From an uncultured Asticcacaulis sp. (GTDB taxonomy: Bacteria; Pseudomonadota; Alphaproteobacteria; Caulobacterales; Caulobacteraceae): DNA of 64,000 nt. The stretch is from positions 16,341 to 80,340 of the forward strand of contig CAKZJB010000082.1 of assembly GCA_936940865.1 (NCBI GenBank), in the 5' to 3' direction. The position numbers and the translations under genes are program-made. The notes below the pieces were generated by a model. That model was not told where the DNA came from, searched no databases, and was given only the letters and a program-made list of their open reading frames with translations. How positions within the stretch are numbered: the stretch's first letter is position 1; every line of letters begins with the position of its first letter. Of the stretch, positions 56,563 to 64,000 are shown piece by piece.

Positions 56563-59500
56563 TTAGTACCCCGGTGGAATGGCGCGTTCAGTCTGGCCGT
56601 TTACCTGCCCATTTTGATTGTAGCTTTTCAAGTGCTCATGCGGTCCGTTGAAGGGATGATGTGAGTGGTCGAAATCCTGCCTTGAAAACGGCTGGCCTTT
56701 GTCATTGTAAAAAGTCCGAGAGCGCACTTTGCCATCCAACCCGACCTGTTCGTAGATCGAATTAGGCGTACTTTGCTTAGGAGCCTTTCCTAGGCCAGAA
56801 TTATGAGGCGTATTGGCACTTATAGATAAATTCCCACCATTGTGACAAGCGGGCATACCGTACGCAAGAGTTCCGCCGAGTGCGCCGCCCACGAGCGCCC
56901 CTCCACCAGCGCCAGCTATAGTTCCAGCCCCCGGTACGACAAATGTCCCTCCTGCCGCACCGTAACCAGCCCCTGCGGTACCGCCAGCAGCGACCCCAGC
57001 TCCAATTCCAGCCAGACATCCACCTAAGTCACTTGGCTGCGCCCAATTGGCTACCGACACAAAGATGTAGTTGTTAACCATAGCGAGGCCGTGCAGTGCG
57101 GTTTCGGCTGCACACGCTGTGGGAACGTAATCGCAATAGGAATGTCCATCGTAGCAATGGGCACCCTCGGGGCAACTCGGATCCGACAACGAGGGGCAGT
57201 TGGTAATCGTTGTTACACCGTTGTTGCTGCCGATTCCGGTTTGGGACTGGCTTCGCGTACAGTCACCATCAGGATCATTTCCATTAATTGGATCCCCATG
57301 CACATAGGCATACCAGTTCATGCCATCGCCATAGCCGATCGGGTCAGTTTGCATGAAGCGGCCGATGGCCGGATTGTACAGGCGGGCCTTGTAATAATAC
57401 ATGCCGATTTCCTGCAGCCAGACCTGGCCGGTGTACTGGAAACGCCCTACGTTGACGGGGCCCGGAACACCGTATTCGTCGTAGATATTGATGCCTTGCT
57501 GGCCGCCCGCGGAATTCGTCAGCAGGACGATCGAACCGTTGTCATCAGCATGGAAATACGACTTGGCCCCGCCATTGCTATAGTCGTACATGACCAGCGG
57601 CTCGTCATCGCCCGGACCATGGACATAGCGCTTGGCCAGGCTGCCATTTAGATATTCGGCAATCAGGTCCGTGCCGTCATAGACGAAGGTGGTCGTATTG
57701 GTGCCCTTGGCGACGCTGTAAAGCCGGCTTTCCGCGTCGTAGGTCAGGGTGGTTGTTACACCCGACGAGACCGTCGAGGTCAGCAGGTTATCGACATTAT
57801 AGGTATAGGTCGCCGTCCCGTCGCTCGACAGGTTGCCGCGCGTGTCATACCCCATGGCCGTGCTGTTGACCGTGCCGATCTGGTTGAGGCCATTGATCGT
57901 ATAGCTCAGGGACTTCGCCGACGGCACATAGGTGTAGGCCGAATTGGTCGGCGACTTGCCGGTAATCTGGTCGGCGGCGTTATAGCCGTAGGTGACCTTG
58001 TTGTAGAAACTGTTGGCGGTCGTGCCCTGTTCCAGCGTCGAAAGGCGCAGGTTGCTGTCGTAATTATAGGTCGTGGCAATGCCGTTGCCGCGGGTCAGGT
58101 GCGCCCGGCGGCCATAGTCGTCATAGTCGAAGCCCGCGATCTGGGTCGTGCCGTTTTCCAGGATGCCGGTCAGCTCGTCGCCGGCATCATAGGCGTAGGT
58201 GACACTGAAGCTGCCGGGATAGGTCAGCTGGGTGCGCTTGCCGTAGGCATCATAGGCGTAGCTTACAGTCCCGACAGGCTGCACATCCGATTGCAGCCAG
58301 CCCAGGGCATTGTAGGCATAGGTCTCCGTTATGCCGTTCTGAACATGGGCAGTCGTCTGGCTGAAGTTGTCGAAGGTAAAGCTTTCCGTCGCATCCCCCG
58401 ACCGCGAGGTCGTGCGCGACAGCCCGTCATAGCCGAGGCTGTAGCTTTTGTTATCGCGCAGGATAATCCCCGAGGGCCGCGCATAAACCGCCGTATAGCT
58501 GTTGGTCGCATTGGAAATGCTGAACGTGCCACTATTGTAGACGGTCTGGCGGCAATCGGTCGTCGAACTGGCGTGCGCGGTCGCCGGATTCGGATAGCAG
58601 GTCTTCACGGCGCGGTTGAAGTTGTCGTAGGTATAGCTGGTGCGGTTGCCCTTCGCGTCCTCGACATACTGCAGCGTGCCGTTGGAATTGTAGCCGTTGG
58701 TGACATCGACGCTCTGTATACCGGAAACGCCATAGGCCACGGTCGTCGTCAGCAGGTCGCCGGTGGTTGCGTCATAGCCGTATCTGGTGATCCGGTCGTG
58801 CGAGCCGTCCGCGCCGGTCGTGCCCAGATTGCAGGCCGGGATATTGGCCAGGTTTCCATAGTCGGCGGAATTCAGCCGCACCGCCACGCAATCGAGGCGC
58901 TGCATATTGTCATAGGAACGCTGGGTGACGTCCTTGGCGACCGACGACGTACCGACGAAGTGCCGGGCGACGACCGGCCGGCCGTAGCTGTCGAACTCGT
59001 TGGTGTCGCGCTCCTGGACCGTCGAAGGCGTCGGCGTGGCGGTGATCGCCACCCAGTCGTTATAGGCCGGGTTATAACGCGCCGCTCCGTCCACTCCGCT
59101 ATAGACGGTATTGGAGGTTCCGGGTCCTGCAATGCCGGTATCGACCTCCGTCACGTGGCCGTCATTATCGTATTTCGTGTAGGTCGCATGGCGATGACGG
59201 GCGCCGGTTCCATCCGGATCGACGCCGAGCGTTCCGATGGACCGCCCTGTTGAGGAATCATAGAAGAAATAGGTTTCATCGACCGCGCCGGACTTCGGCC
59301 CGTCGCTGGCCACCAGCCAGCCGTAGTCGTTATAGGCCACCGTGGTCGTCAGGGACTTCGAGCCATCGCCGATACTGGTCGTCGTCGTAATCGGCAGCAG
59401 ATTGTTGGCGGTATAGTTGACGGTAGAGCGGCGCTCATCGGCGCTGCCCGAGGAACAGGCCGAACCCGTCCAGTTCGAACTCATGCAGCTTTGTGTCATG

Positions 59501-61092
59501 GTCAGGCGATAGACGGTCGGTTGAGCGATCAGCGTGCCCGTCGCGTCCCTGGCGTGCGGTGTCAGGGGCGAATAGGTGTTGACGGTCTCAGGCGCCGGCT
59601 TGCCGCTGGCCGGAATGGGCAGGGTTACTGTGGCGACGGCACCGTTATTGGTGTTGTAGGTATAGGTGGTGGTGACGCCATTGGCGTCGGTCGTCGTCAC
59701 CGGCTTACGGCACCATTTGGCGTCCGTGAAGTTGACCAGGTCGCAGCTGGTGTAGGTGGCCGAGGTGATGATCGATACACCCGGCGTCACGACATAGTTG
59801 CTGGCGCCGCCTTTTGGCACCACCGTCGTCGTCGTCACACGGCCATAGCTGTCATAGGCGTACTGCGTGAAGCCGCCTGTCATGGCGCTGCCATCCGGAT
59901 TGACGGTCATGGTCAGATAGCCGGTCGTGGAATCGTAGGTGTTGGTGGTGACGCGGGCGGCTTCGTCGGTCGCCGACTTGATCTTGGATCCGTCATAGCT
60001 GACGACGATGCTGCGGGTCTTGGTGTTCGGCTGGGTGACCATCGTGGTGATATCGCCGGTGCCCGTGTCCTGGCTATAGGCGTAGTTCCAGGTCTGTCCG
60101 GCATAGACGACCGAAGACACCCGCCCGGCCCAGATCCCGCTGGTATTGTAATTATAGGTCTTGGTCACGCCCAGGGGCGAGGTCAGGGTCACGCTTCCCG
60201 TGCCGAGCGTATAGCTGATCTGGGGCGTACCGTTGCGCGATAGCGTCGTCGTCGCGCCGCTGGTGCTCAATGTGACCGACGGCGCGCCGCCCGGCGGTGT
60301 ACAGGCCGCCACCGTACAGGTCGTGATCGAACTGTTGACTGCGGCAACGCCAGTGACCTTGTAATTACCGTCGACCGTATATTTCAGCGCCCAGCCGAGC
60401 GAACTGCTGACAACGCTGATGGCCTTGGCATCGCCGGAAACCACCGTATAGCCGATGCTAACGACCTCACCATCCGGCTTGGTGATCGAGGTCATGGGGC
60501 CGAAACTTGGAACGCCCACGGCTTGAACGCCCGTCGTCATTGTCCGGTCGTAGACCGCCGTCGTACCGTCTTCCAGCCGCACGGTGCAGGTGCCCGTCCG
60601 GTCGGTCCAGATCGTCGTATAGCTGCCGGTGCAGGTCAGCGTCGCCGAGCCGGTGCCTTCCTGCTTGTAGGGGCCAGCCTGATAGGTCGTCGTCGTACCA
60701 TCGAAATAGCCGACCTGGAAGCGAAAGGTCGCGCCCCCGAAGCTGGCATTGTAATAGAGCTTGGCGGCGGTCGCAGAGTTACCGTTGAAGGAGATCGGTA
60801 CGCCCTGGGTGGTCAGCAGGCCCGAGAAGTTATCGACATCGCGCAAAGTCGCTGTTTTGTCCAGATAGACCTGCGTCGAGCGGCCAAGGCCGCTACCACC
60901 GACGCCCACGCCGACATCGAGTCCCGGCAGAGTGAAGGTCCCCGTCGCCAGGTTGACTCCATTCGAGTCCGTCGTCTGGAGAAGGGGCGGCTGCGATACG
61001 GACTGCGCCGCCGATTCGCCCGCGGCCAGAATCCCGGCCATGGCAAATACGACGCCCAAAACTTTGGCGCACACAGACTTAAGGCTGGTCAT
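56563..61092 (-). CDS. Secreted Rhs/YD-repeat polymorphic toxin-like protein
   Basis: Sec-type signal (VLGVVFAMAGILAAGESAAQ); many YD repeats (YTYDNFNRAVKTC, YAYDAYGKRTQLTY, YTYNVDNLLTSTV); Rhs core GRFQYTGQVWLQEIGMYYYKARLYNPAIGRFMQTDPIGYGDGMNWYAYVHGDPINGNDPDG; variable tail. Confidence 0.93.
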   Translation of the reverse strand: MTSLKSVCAKVLGVVFAMAGILAAGESAAQSVSQPPLLQTTDSNGVNLATGTFTLPGLDVGVGVGGSGLGRSTQVYLDKTATLRDVDNFSGLLTTQGVPISFNGNSATAAKLYYNASFGGATFRFQVGYFDGTTTTYQAGPYKQEGTGSATLTCTGSYTTIWTDRTGTCTVRLEDGTTAVYDRTMTTGVQAVGVPSFGPMTSITKPDGEVVSIGYTVVSGDAKAISVVSSSLGWALKYTVDGNYKVTGVAAVNSSITTCTVAACTPPGGAPSVTLSTSGATTTLSRNGTPQISYTLGTGSVTLTSPLGVTKTYNYNTSGIWAGRVSSVVYAGQTWNYAYSQDTGTGDITTMVTQPNTKTRSIVVSYDGSKIKSATDEAARVTTNTYDSTTGYLTMTVNPDGSAMTGGFTQYAYDSYGRVTTTTVVPKGGASNYVVTPGVSIITSATYTSCDLVNFTDAKWCRKPVTTTDANGVTTTYTYNTNNGAVATVTLPIPASGKPAPETVNTYSPLTPHARDATGTLIAQPTVYRLTMTQSCMSSNWTGSACSSGSADERRSTVNYTANNLLPITTTTSIGDGSKSLTTTVAYNDYGWLVASDGPKSGAVDETYFFYDSSTGRSIGTLGVDPDGTGARHRHATYTKYDNDGHVTEVDTGIAGPGTSNTVYSGVDGAARYNPAYNDWVAITATPTPSTVQERDTNEFDSYGRPVVARHFVGTSSVAKDVTQRSYDNMQRLDCVAVRLNSADYGNLANIPACNLGTTGADGSHDRITRYGYDATTGDLLTTTVAYGVSGIQSVDVTNGYNSNGTLQYVEDAKGNRTSYTYDNFNRAVKTCYPNPATAHASSTTDCRQTVYNSGTFSISNATNSYTAVYARPSGIILRDNKSYSLGYDGLSRTTSRSGDATESFTFDNFSQTTAHVQNGITETYAYNALGWLQSDVQPVGTVSYAYDAYGKRTQLTYPGSFSVTYAYDAGDELTGILENGTTQIAGFDYDDYGRRAHLTRGNGIATTYNYDSNLRLSTLEQGTTANSFYNKVTYGYNAADQITGKSPTNSAYTYVPSAKSLSYTINGLNQIGTVNSTAMGYDTRGNLSSDGTATYTYNVDNLLTSTVSSGVTTTLTYDAESRLYSVAKGTNTTTFVYDGTDLIAEYLNGSLAKRYVHGPGDDEPLVMYDYSNGGAKSYFHADDNGSIVLLTNSAGGQQGINIYDEYGVPGPVNVGRFQYTGQVWLQEIGMYYYKARLYNPAIGRFMQTDPIGYGDGMNWYAYVHGDPINGNDPDGDCTRSQSQTGIGSNNGVTTITNCPSLSDPSCPEGAHCYDGHSYCDYVPTACAAETALHGLAMVNNYIFVSVANWAQPSDLGGCLAGIGAGVAAGGTAGAGYGAAGGTFVVPGAGTIAGAGGGALVGGALGGTLAYGMPACHNGGNLSISANTPHNSGLGKAPKQSTPNSIYEQVGLDGKVRSRTFYNDKGQPFSRQDFDHSHHPFNGPHEHLKSYNQNGQVNGQTERAIPPGY

Positions 61093-61294
61093 GCCCCCGT
61101 CCCCCCGATTTATTAAATTACAATTCCTGTATCAAAAGCACGGGAAAATTGAATCGCGCAATAGGAGTGCAGCGGGCAAAACTCCCGCCGCCTGTGAATT
61201 AACTATAGAAATTATTGATTTTTCACATGGAAAATAAATAAAAATATTTTCCTTGCGCGAGTGCACAGCTCACGCGATCATTTCCTACAACGAC

Positions 61295-61756
61295 ATGAGG
61301 GGGAGGTTCATCGTGCGGTTGTTGTCGCTGGTCTTGGTGTGCGCGGGTCTTGCGTTGGGTGCAAGGGCTGCCGAGGCCCAAACCTACAAATATGACGACA
61401 AGGGCCGCCTGATCCAGGTCGGTAACGCCAACGGTCTGACCACAACATATGTCTACGACAATGCCGATAACCGGACCTCTGCCGTCACGGTAGCCAACCA
61501 CGCGCCGACATGCAGCAATGGCAGCTATCAGTTTCCGATTCCAACCAATGTTCCGCCACAGGCGGTCTCCGTATCGACGACATCGATCTTCACCGGAAAC
61601 TGCACCGACGCCGACGGCGATACGCTGACTGTGACAAACCCCGCCCTGCCCCTGAATTTCACTATCGCCGCCGGTCAGGCCATTCCCTATTCCTTCACCG
61701 TATCGGACGGCAAGGGCGGAACGGCCACGGCGACCGAGACCTTCACACGCCCCTAG
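61295..61756 (+). CDS. Short secreted YD-repeat protein with C-terminal Ig-like domain
   Basis: MRGRFIVRLLSLVLVCAGLALGARAAEAQ signal peptide; TYKYDDKGRLIQVGNANGLTTTYVYDNADNRTSAV YD repeats; C-terminal CTDADGDTLTVTNPALPLNFTIAAGQAIPYSFTVSDGKGGTATATETF. Confidence 0.75.
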   Translation: MRGRFIVRLLSLVLVCAGLALGARAAEAQTYKYDDKGRLIQVGNANGLTTTYVYDNADNRTSAVTVANHAPTCSNGSYQFPIPTNVPPQAVSVSTTSIFTGNCTDADGDTLTVTNPALPLNFTIAAGQAIPYSFTVSDGKGGTATATETFTRP

Positions 61757-62838
61757 GCCGCCAGGCGCCGCCTGAGCAGCTTCAGCACGCACACCTCTTC
61801 CGGACGCAAGCCGCCTTCATCGAGCACGTCCTCGATCTCGCTTTCGACCTGGTCGATCAGGTCGCCGTCGAGATAGGCGTTGATCACCTCCGGGTGGACA
61901 TAGGATTTGCGGCACACCGACGGCGTATTGCCAAGTCTTGCCGACACCGCCTCGATCGCCGCGACCACATTCTTCTTCGCCTGGGCCTCGCCGTCATATT
62001 CGCGGTATTCGATCAACGCCAGGGCCGCCAGCACCGTCCCCGTCCAGGTGCGGAAATCCTTGGCGGTGAAGGGCTGGCCCGTGATGTCGCGCAGATAGGC
62101 GTTGACGTCGCCGGAGGTGACGTCCCTCACCTGCCCGGCCTCGTCTATATATTTGAACAACTCCTGGCCCTCGATATCGGCGCAGGCGCGGACCACGCGG
62201 GCAATGCGGCGGTCGCTGACCCTGAGGTTCCATTCCTTGCCCGACTTGCCCCTGAAGCGGAAGCGGATGGTCGAGCCTTCGACCGCCACGTGTTCGTCGC
62301 GCAGGGTGGTAAGGCCATAGGAGCCGTTGGTGCGGGCGTATTCGTCGTTGCCGACGCGGATCAGCGTCTTTTCCAGCAGCGCCACGACCGTCGCCAGCAC
62401 TTTTTCGCGGCCTAAGGATCGCTGTGCCATGTGCGCGGCGACCGCCGCACGAATCTGCGGCAGCGCGTCGCCGAAGGCCAGCATGTGCGTAAACTTGGTG
62501 GCGTCGCGGCAGGCGCGCCAGTCGGCATGGTAGCGGTATTGCTTGCGGCCCTTCGCATCGATGCCGGTCGCCTGGATATGGCCGTTGGAATGCGGACAGA
62601 TCCACACATTCCTGTAGGCCGGCGGAATGGCCAGCTTGCGGATGCGCATGATCTGCGCCTCGTCGCGGATACGTTCGCCCTTGTGATCGAAGAAGACGAA
62701 GCTCTTGCCGTAGCGGCGGCGCGTAAAGCCCGGCGCCGCATCGCTGACATAGCGCAGCCCCGAGGCCTTTGCGTGCATGGCCATGACGCTAAGGCCGCCG
62801 CCGGCGCAAAAACGATCAGGAAGCCGTGCGCGCCGCAT
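61753..62838 (-). CDS. DNA topoisomerase IB
   Basis: GFTRRRYGKSFVFFDHKGERIRD...LAIPPAYRNVWICPHSNGHIQATGIDAKGRKQYRYHADWR...FRGKSGKEWNLRVSDRR...FRTWTGTVLAAL...YVHPEVINAYLDG. Start uncertain (62838 or 62856). Confidence 0.94.
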   Translation of the reverse strand: MRRARLPDRFCAGGGLSVMAMHAKASGLRYVSDAAPGFTRRRYGKSFVFFDHKGERIRDEAQIMRIRKLAIPPAYRNVWICPHSNGHIQATGIDAKGRKQYRYHADWRACRDATKFTHMLAFGDALPQIRAAVAAHMAQRSLGREKVLATVVALLEKTLIRVGNDEYARTNGSYGLTTLRDEHVAVEGSTIRFRFRGKSGKEWNLRVSDRRIARVVRACADIEGQELFKYIDEAGQVRDVTSGDVNAYLRDITGQPFTAKDFRTWTGTVLAALALIEYREYDGEAQAKKNVVAAIEAVSARLGNTPSVCRKSYVHPEVINAYLDGDLIDQVESEIEDVLDEGGLRPEEVCVLKLLRRRLAA

Positions 62839-62862
62839 AAAGACGCCATAGCCCACCCCACC

Positions 62863-62901
62863 TACGAAGATTTTCGTTGACTCGTTACGAAGACCTTCGT
62901 A
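62863..62901. promoter_or_regulatory. Paired palindromic operator candidates for the BlaI-type repressor
   Basis: TACGAAGATTTTCGT (62863-62877) and TACGAAGACCTTCGTA (62886-62901; perfect 7-bp arms TACGAAG/CTTCGTA) between topIB and blaI-type gene. Confidence 0.65.
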
Positions 62902-62911
62902 TCCTCATGCC

Positions 62912-63313
62912 ATGACACAGTCGCCGACATCCGAAGTACCGTTGAAAAAGCCGACCGAGGCCGAGCTCGATATCCTGCGCGTCCTGTGGTCGATCGGCCC
63001 CGCCACCGTGCGCGATGTCCACGAGGTGTTGAGCGCAACGCGGACCACCGGCTACACCACCGTCCTCAAGACGCTGCAGATCATGACCGAAAAGGGCCTG
63101 ACCGTGCGCGAGGAAGCCGGCAAGGCGCACATCTACAGCCCGGCCATGGCCGAGGCCGACATGCAGACCCAGCTGCTCAAGGATCTCAGCGAGAAGCTGT
63201 TCGCGGGATCGCCGGCGCTGCTAGCCATGCATGCCCTGTCGCTGCAGCCCGCAAGCGACGACGAGTTGAAACAGATCCGGGCGCTGATCGCCCGCAAGTC
63301 CAAAGAGTCCTGA
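62912..63313 (+). CDS. BlaI/MecI/CopY family transcriptional repressor
   Basis: PTEAELDILRVLWSIGPATVRDVHEVLSATRTTGYTTVLKTLQIMTEKGLTVREEAGKAHIYSP. Confidence 0.93.
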   Translation: MTQSPTSEVPLKKPTEAELDILRVLWSIGPATVRDVHEVLSATRTTGYTTVLKTLQIMTEKGLTVREEAGKAHIYSPAMAEADMQTQLLKDLSEKLFAGSPALLAMHALSLQPASDDELKQIRALIARKSKES

Positions 63314-63333
63314 CTGACATCCCGGAGGGTACA

Positions 63334-64000
63334 ATGATGTCGTTCGAGGTTCCGTTCGAAGCGCTGGGCCTTACCCTGGTGCACTTCTGCTGGCAGGGCG
63401 CGGTCATCGCCGGCGCGGCGCGCCTGGTGACCCTGGCGGCGCCCGGCCTGAGACCCGGACCACGCTACACGGTCCATCTTGTGGCCCTTATCGCCATGGC
63501 CGTAACCGCCGTCGCGACCTTTGGATGGGAATGGACCCGGCTGGCCGGCCACGAAACCCTGCCGTCCGACGTGCTGTCGGTGGCGCGCGTCAGCGCGGCC
63601 TCGGGTTTCGCGTTCAAGGACGTCCTGCCCTGGCTCGACACGATCTGGGCGCTGGGCGTCATCGGCCTGTCGCTGCGCATGATGGGCGGCCTGTGGCTGA
63701 TCCATCGCCTGTCGGCGGAGGCCCAGGCCGTCCCTGCCGCACTCGAAGCCCGTTTTGCCGCGGCGGTGCGCGCCGTGGGTCTGAAAAACGTCCGCCTGCG
63801 CATGCACGCCGGCATCGACGGCCCGTTCGTCGTCGGCATCGTCCGCTCGATCGTCTATCTGCCGGTTTCGGCCGTCAGTGCACTCAGCCCCGACCAGCTC
63901 GACGCCGTCTTGGCGCATGAGCTCGAGCATGTCCGCCGCGCCGACTTCGCCTGGAACCTGCTGCAGACGGCCATCGAAACCCTCTTCTTCTATCATCCGG
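63334..64000 (+). CDS. M56-family (BlaR1-like) membrane metallopeptidase, truncated at window edge
   Basis: TM-rich N-terminus; PFVVGIVRSIVYLPVSAVSALSPDQLDAVLAHELEHVRRADFAWNLLQTAIETLFFYHP with HExxH (HELEH). Confidence 0.92.
   Translation, partial: MMSFEVPFEALGLTLVHFCWQGAVIAGAARLVTLAAPGLRPGPRYTVHLVALIAMAVTAVATFGWEWTRLAGHETLPSDVLSVARVSAASGFAFKDVLPWLDTIWALGVIGLSLRMMGGLWLIHRLSAEAQAVPAALEARFAAAVRAVGLKNVRLRMHAGIDGPFVVGIVRSIVYLPVSAVSALSPDQLDAVLAHELEHVRRADFAWNLLQTAIETLFFYHP

Noticed and set aside
58099-59253. 384-aa plus-strand ORF inside the Rhs gene
   Set aside because: Antisense to YD repeats; repetitive Val/Arg/Ile/Gly composition derives from the repeats.
1-64000. CRISPR arrays, tRNA/rRNA genes, intact insertion sequences
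   Set aside because: No regularly spaced direct repeats, no recognisable tRNA/rRNA sequence and no transposase ORF were seen by eye; a tRNAscan/Infernal/ISfinder run would be needed to be certain.

Overview
This is a GC-rich, alphaproteobacterial-looking chromosomal window. The gene content (flagellin, cyo oxidase, Oar-like TonB receptor, many glycosidases) suggests a Caulobacterales-type genome; that placement is inference. It is densely coded on both strands, with about 60 supportable CDS. No rRNA, tRNA, CRISPR array or intact IS/prophage was recognised. Recognisable blocks are: (i) Mg2+/cation genes (CorA, phytase-like, MgtC/SapB) and a FixJ/histidine-kinase pair; (ii) a lower-GC accessory block (6.4-8.1 kb) with a lambda-R/GH104-like muramidase between two exported proteins; (iii) citramalate synthase; (iv) an orphan flagellin, an output-less HAMP protein and an isolated phage terminase pair; (v) a DUF2089-like regulator / 3-TM protein / CPBP protease cassette behind a 37-bp near-perfect palindrome; (vi) the four-gene ligase-associated DNA-repair locus (ligase, exonuclease, Lhr helicase, PdeM); (vii) a glycan/phosphate scavenging block (GH27, GH43, S1/P1 nuclease, giant TonB receptor); (viii) cyoABCD; (ix) tandem TPR/glycosyltransferase-like genes; (x) a chemoreceptor plus orphan periplasmic binding protein; (xi) a secreted Rhs/YD-repeat polymorphic toxin with a 1-nt-spaced low-GC immunity candidate and a divergent mini-YD protein; (xii) topoisomerase IB divergent from a BlaI/M56 (BlaR1) pair with palindromic operators. 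The best candidates for something undescribed are the DUF2089-CPBP cassette, the Rhs locus with its His-rich tail and cognate immunity candidate, and the GH104-like trio. All calls are from reading sequence and motifs; no database search was run.
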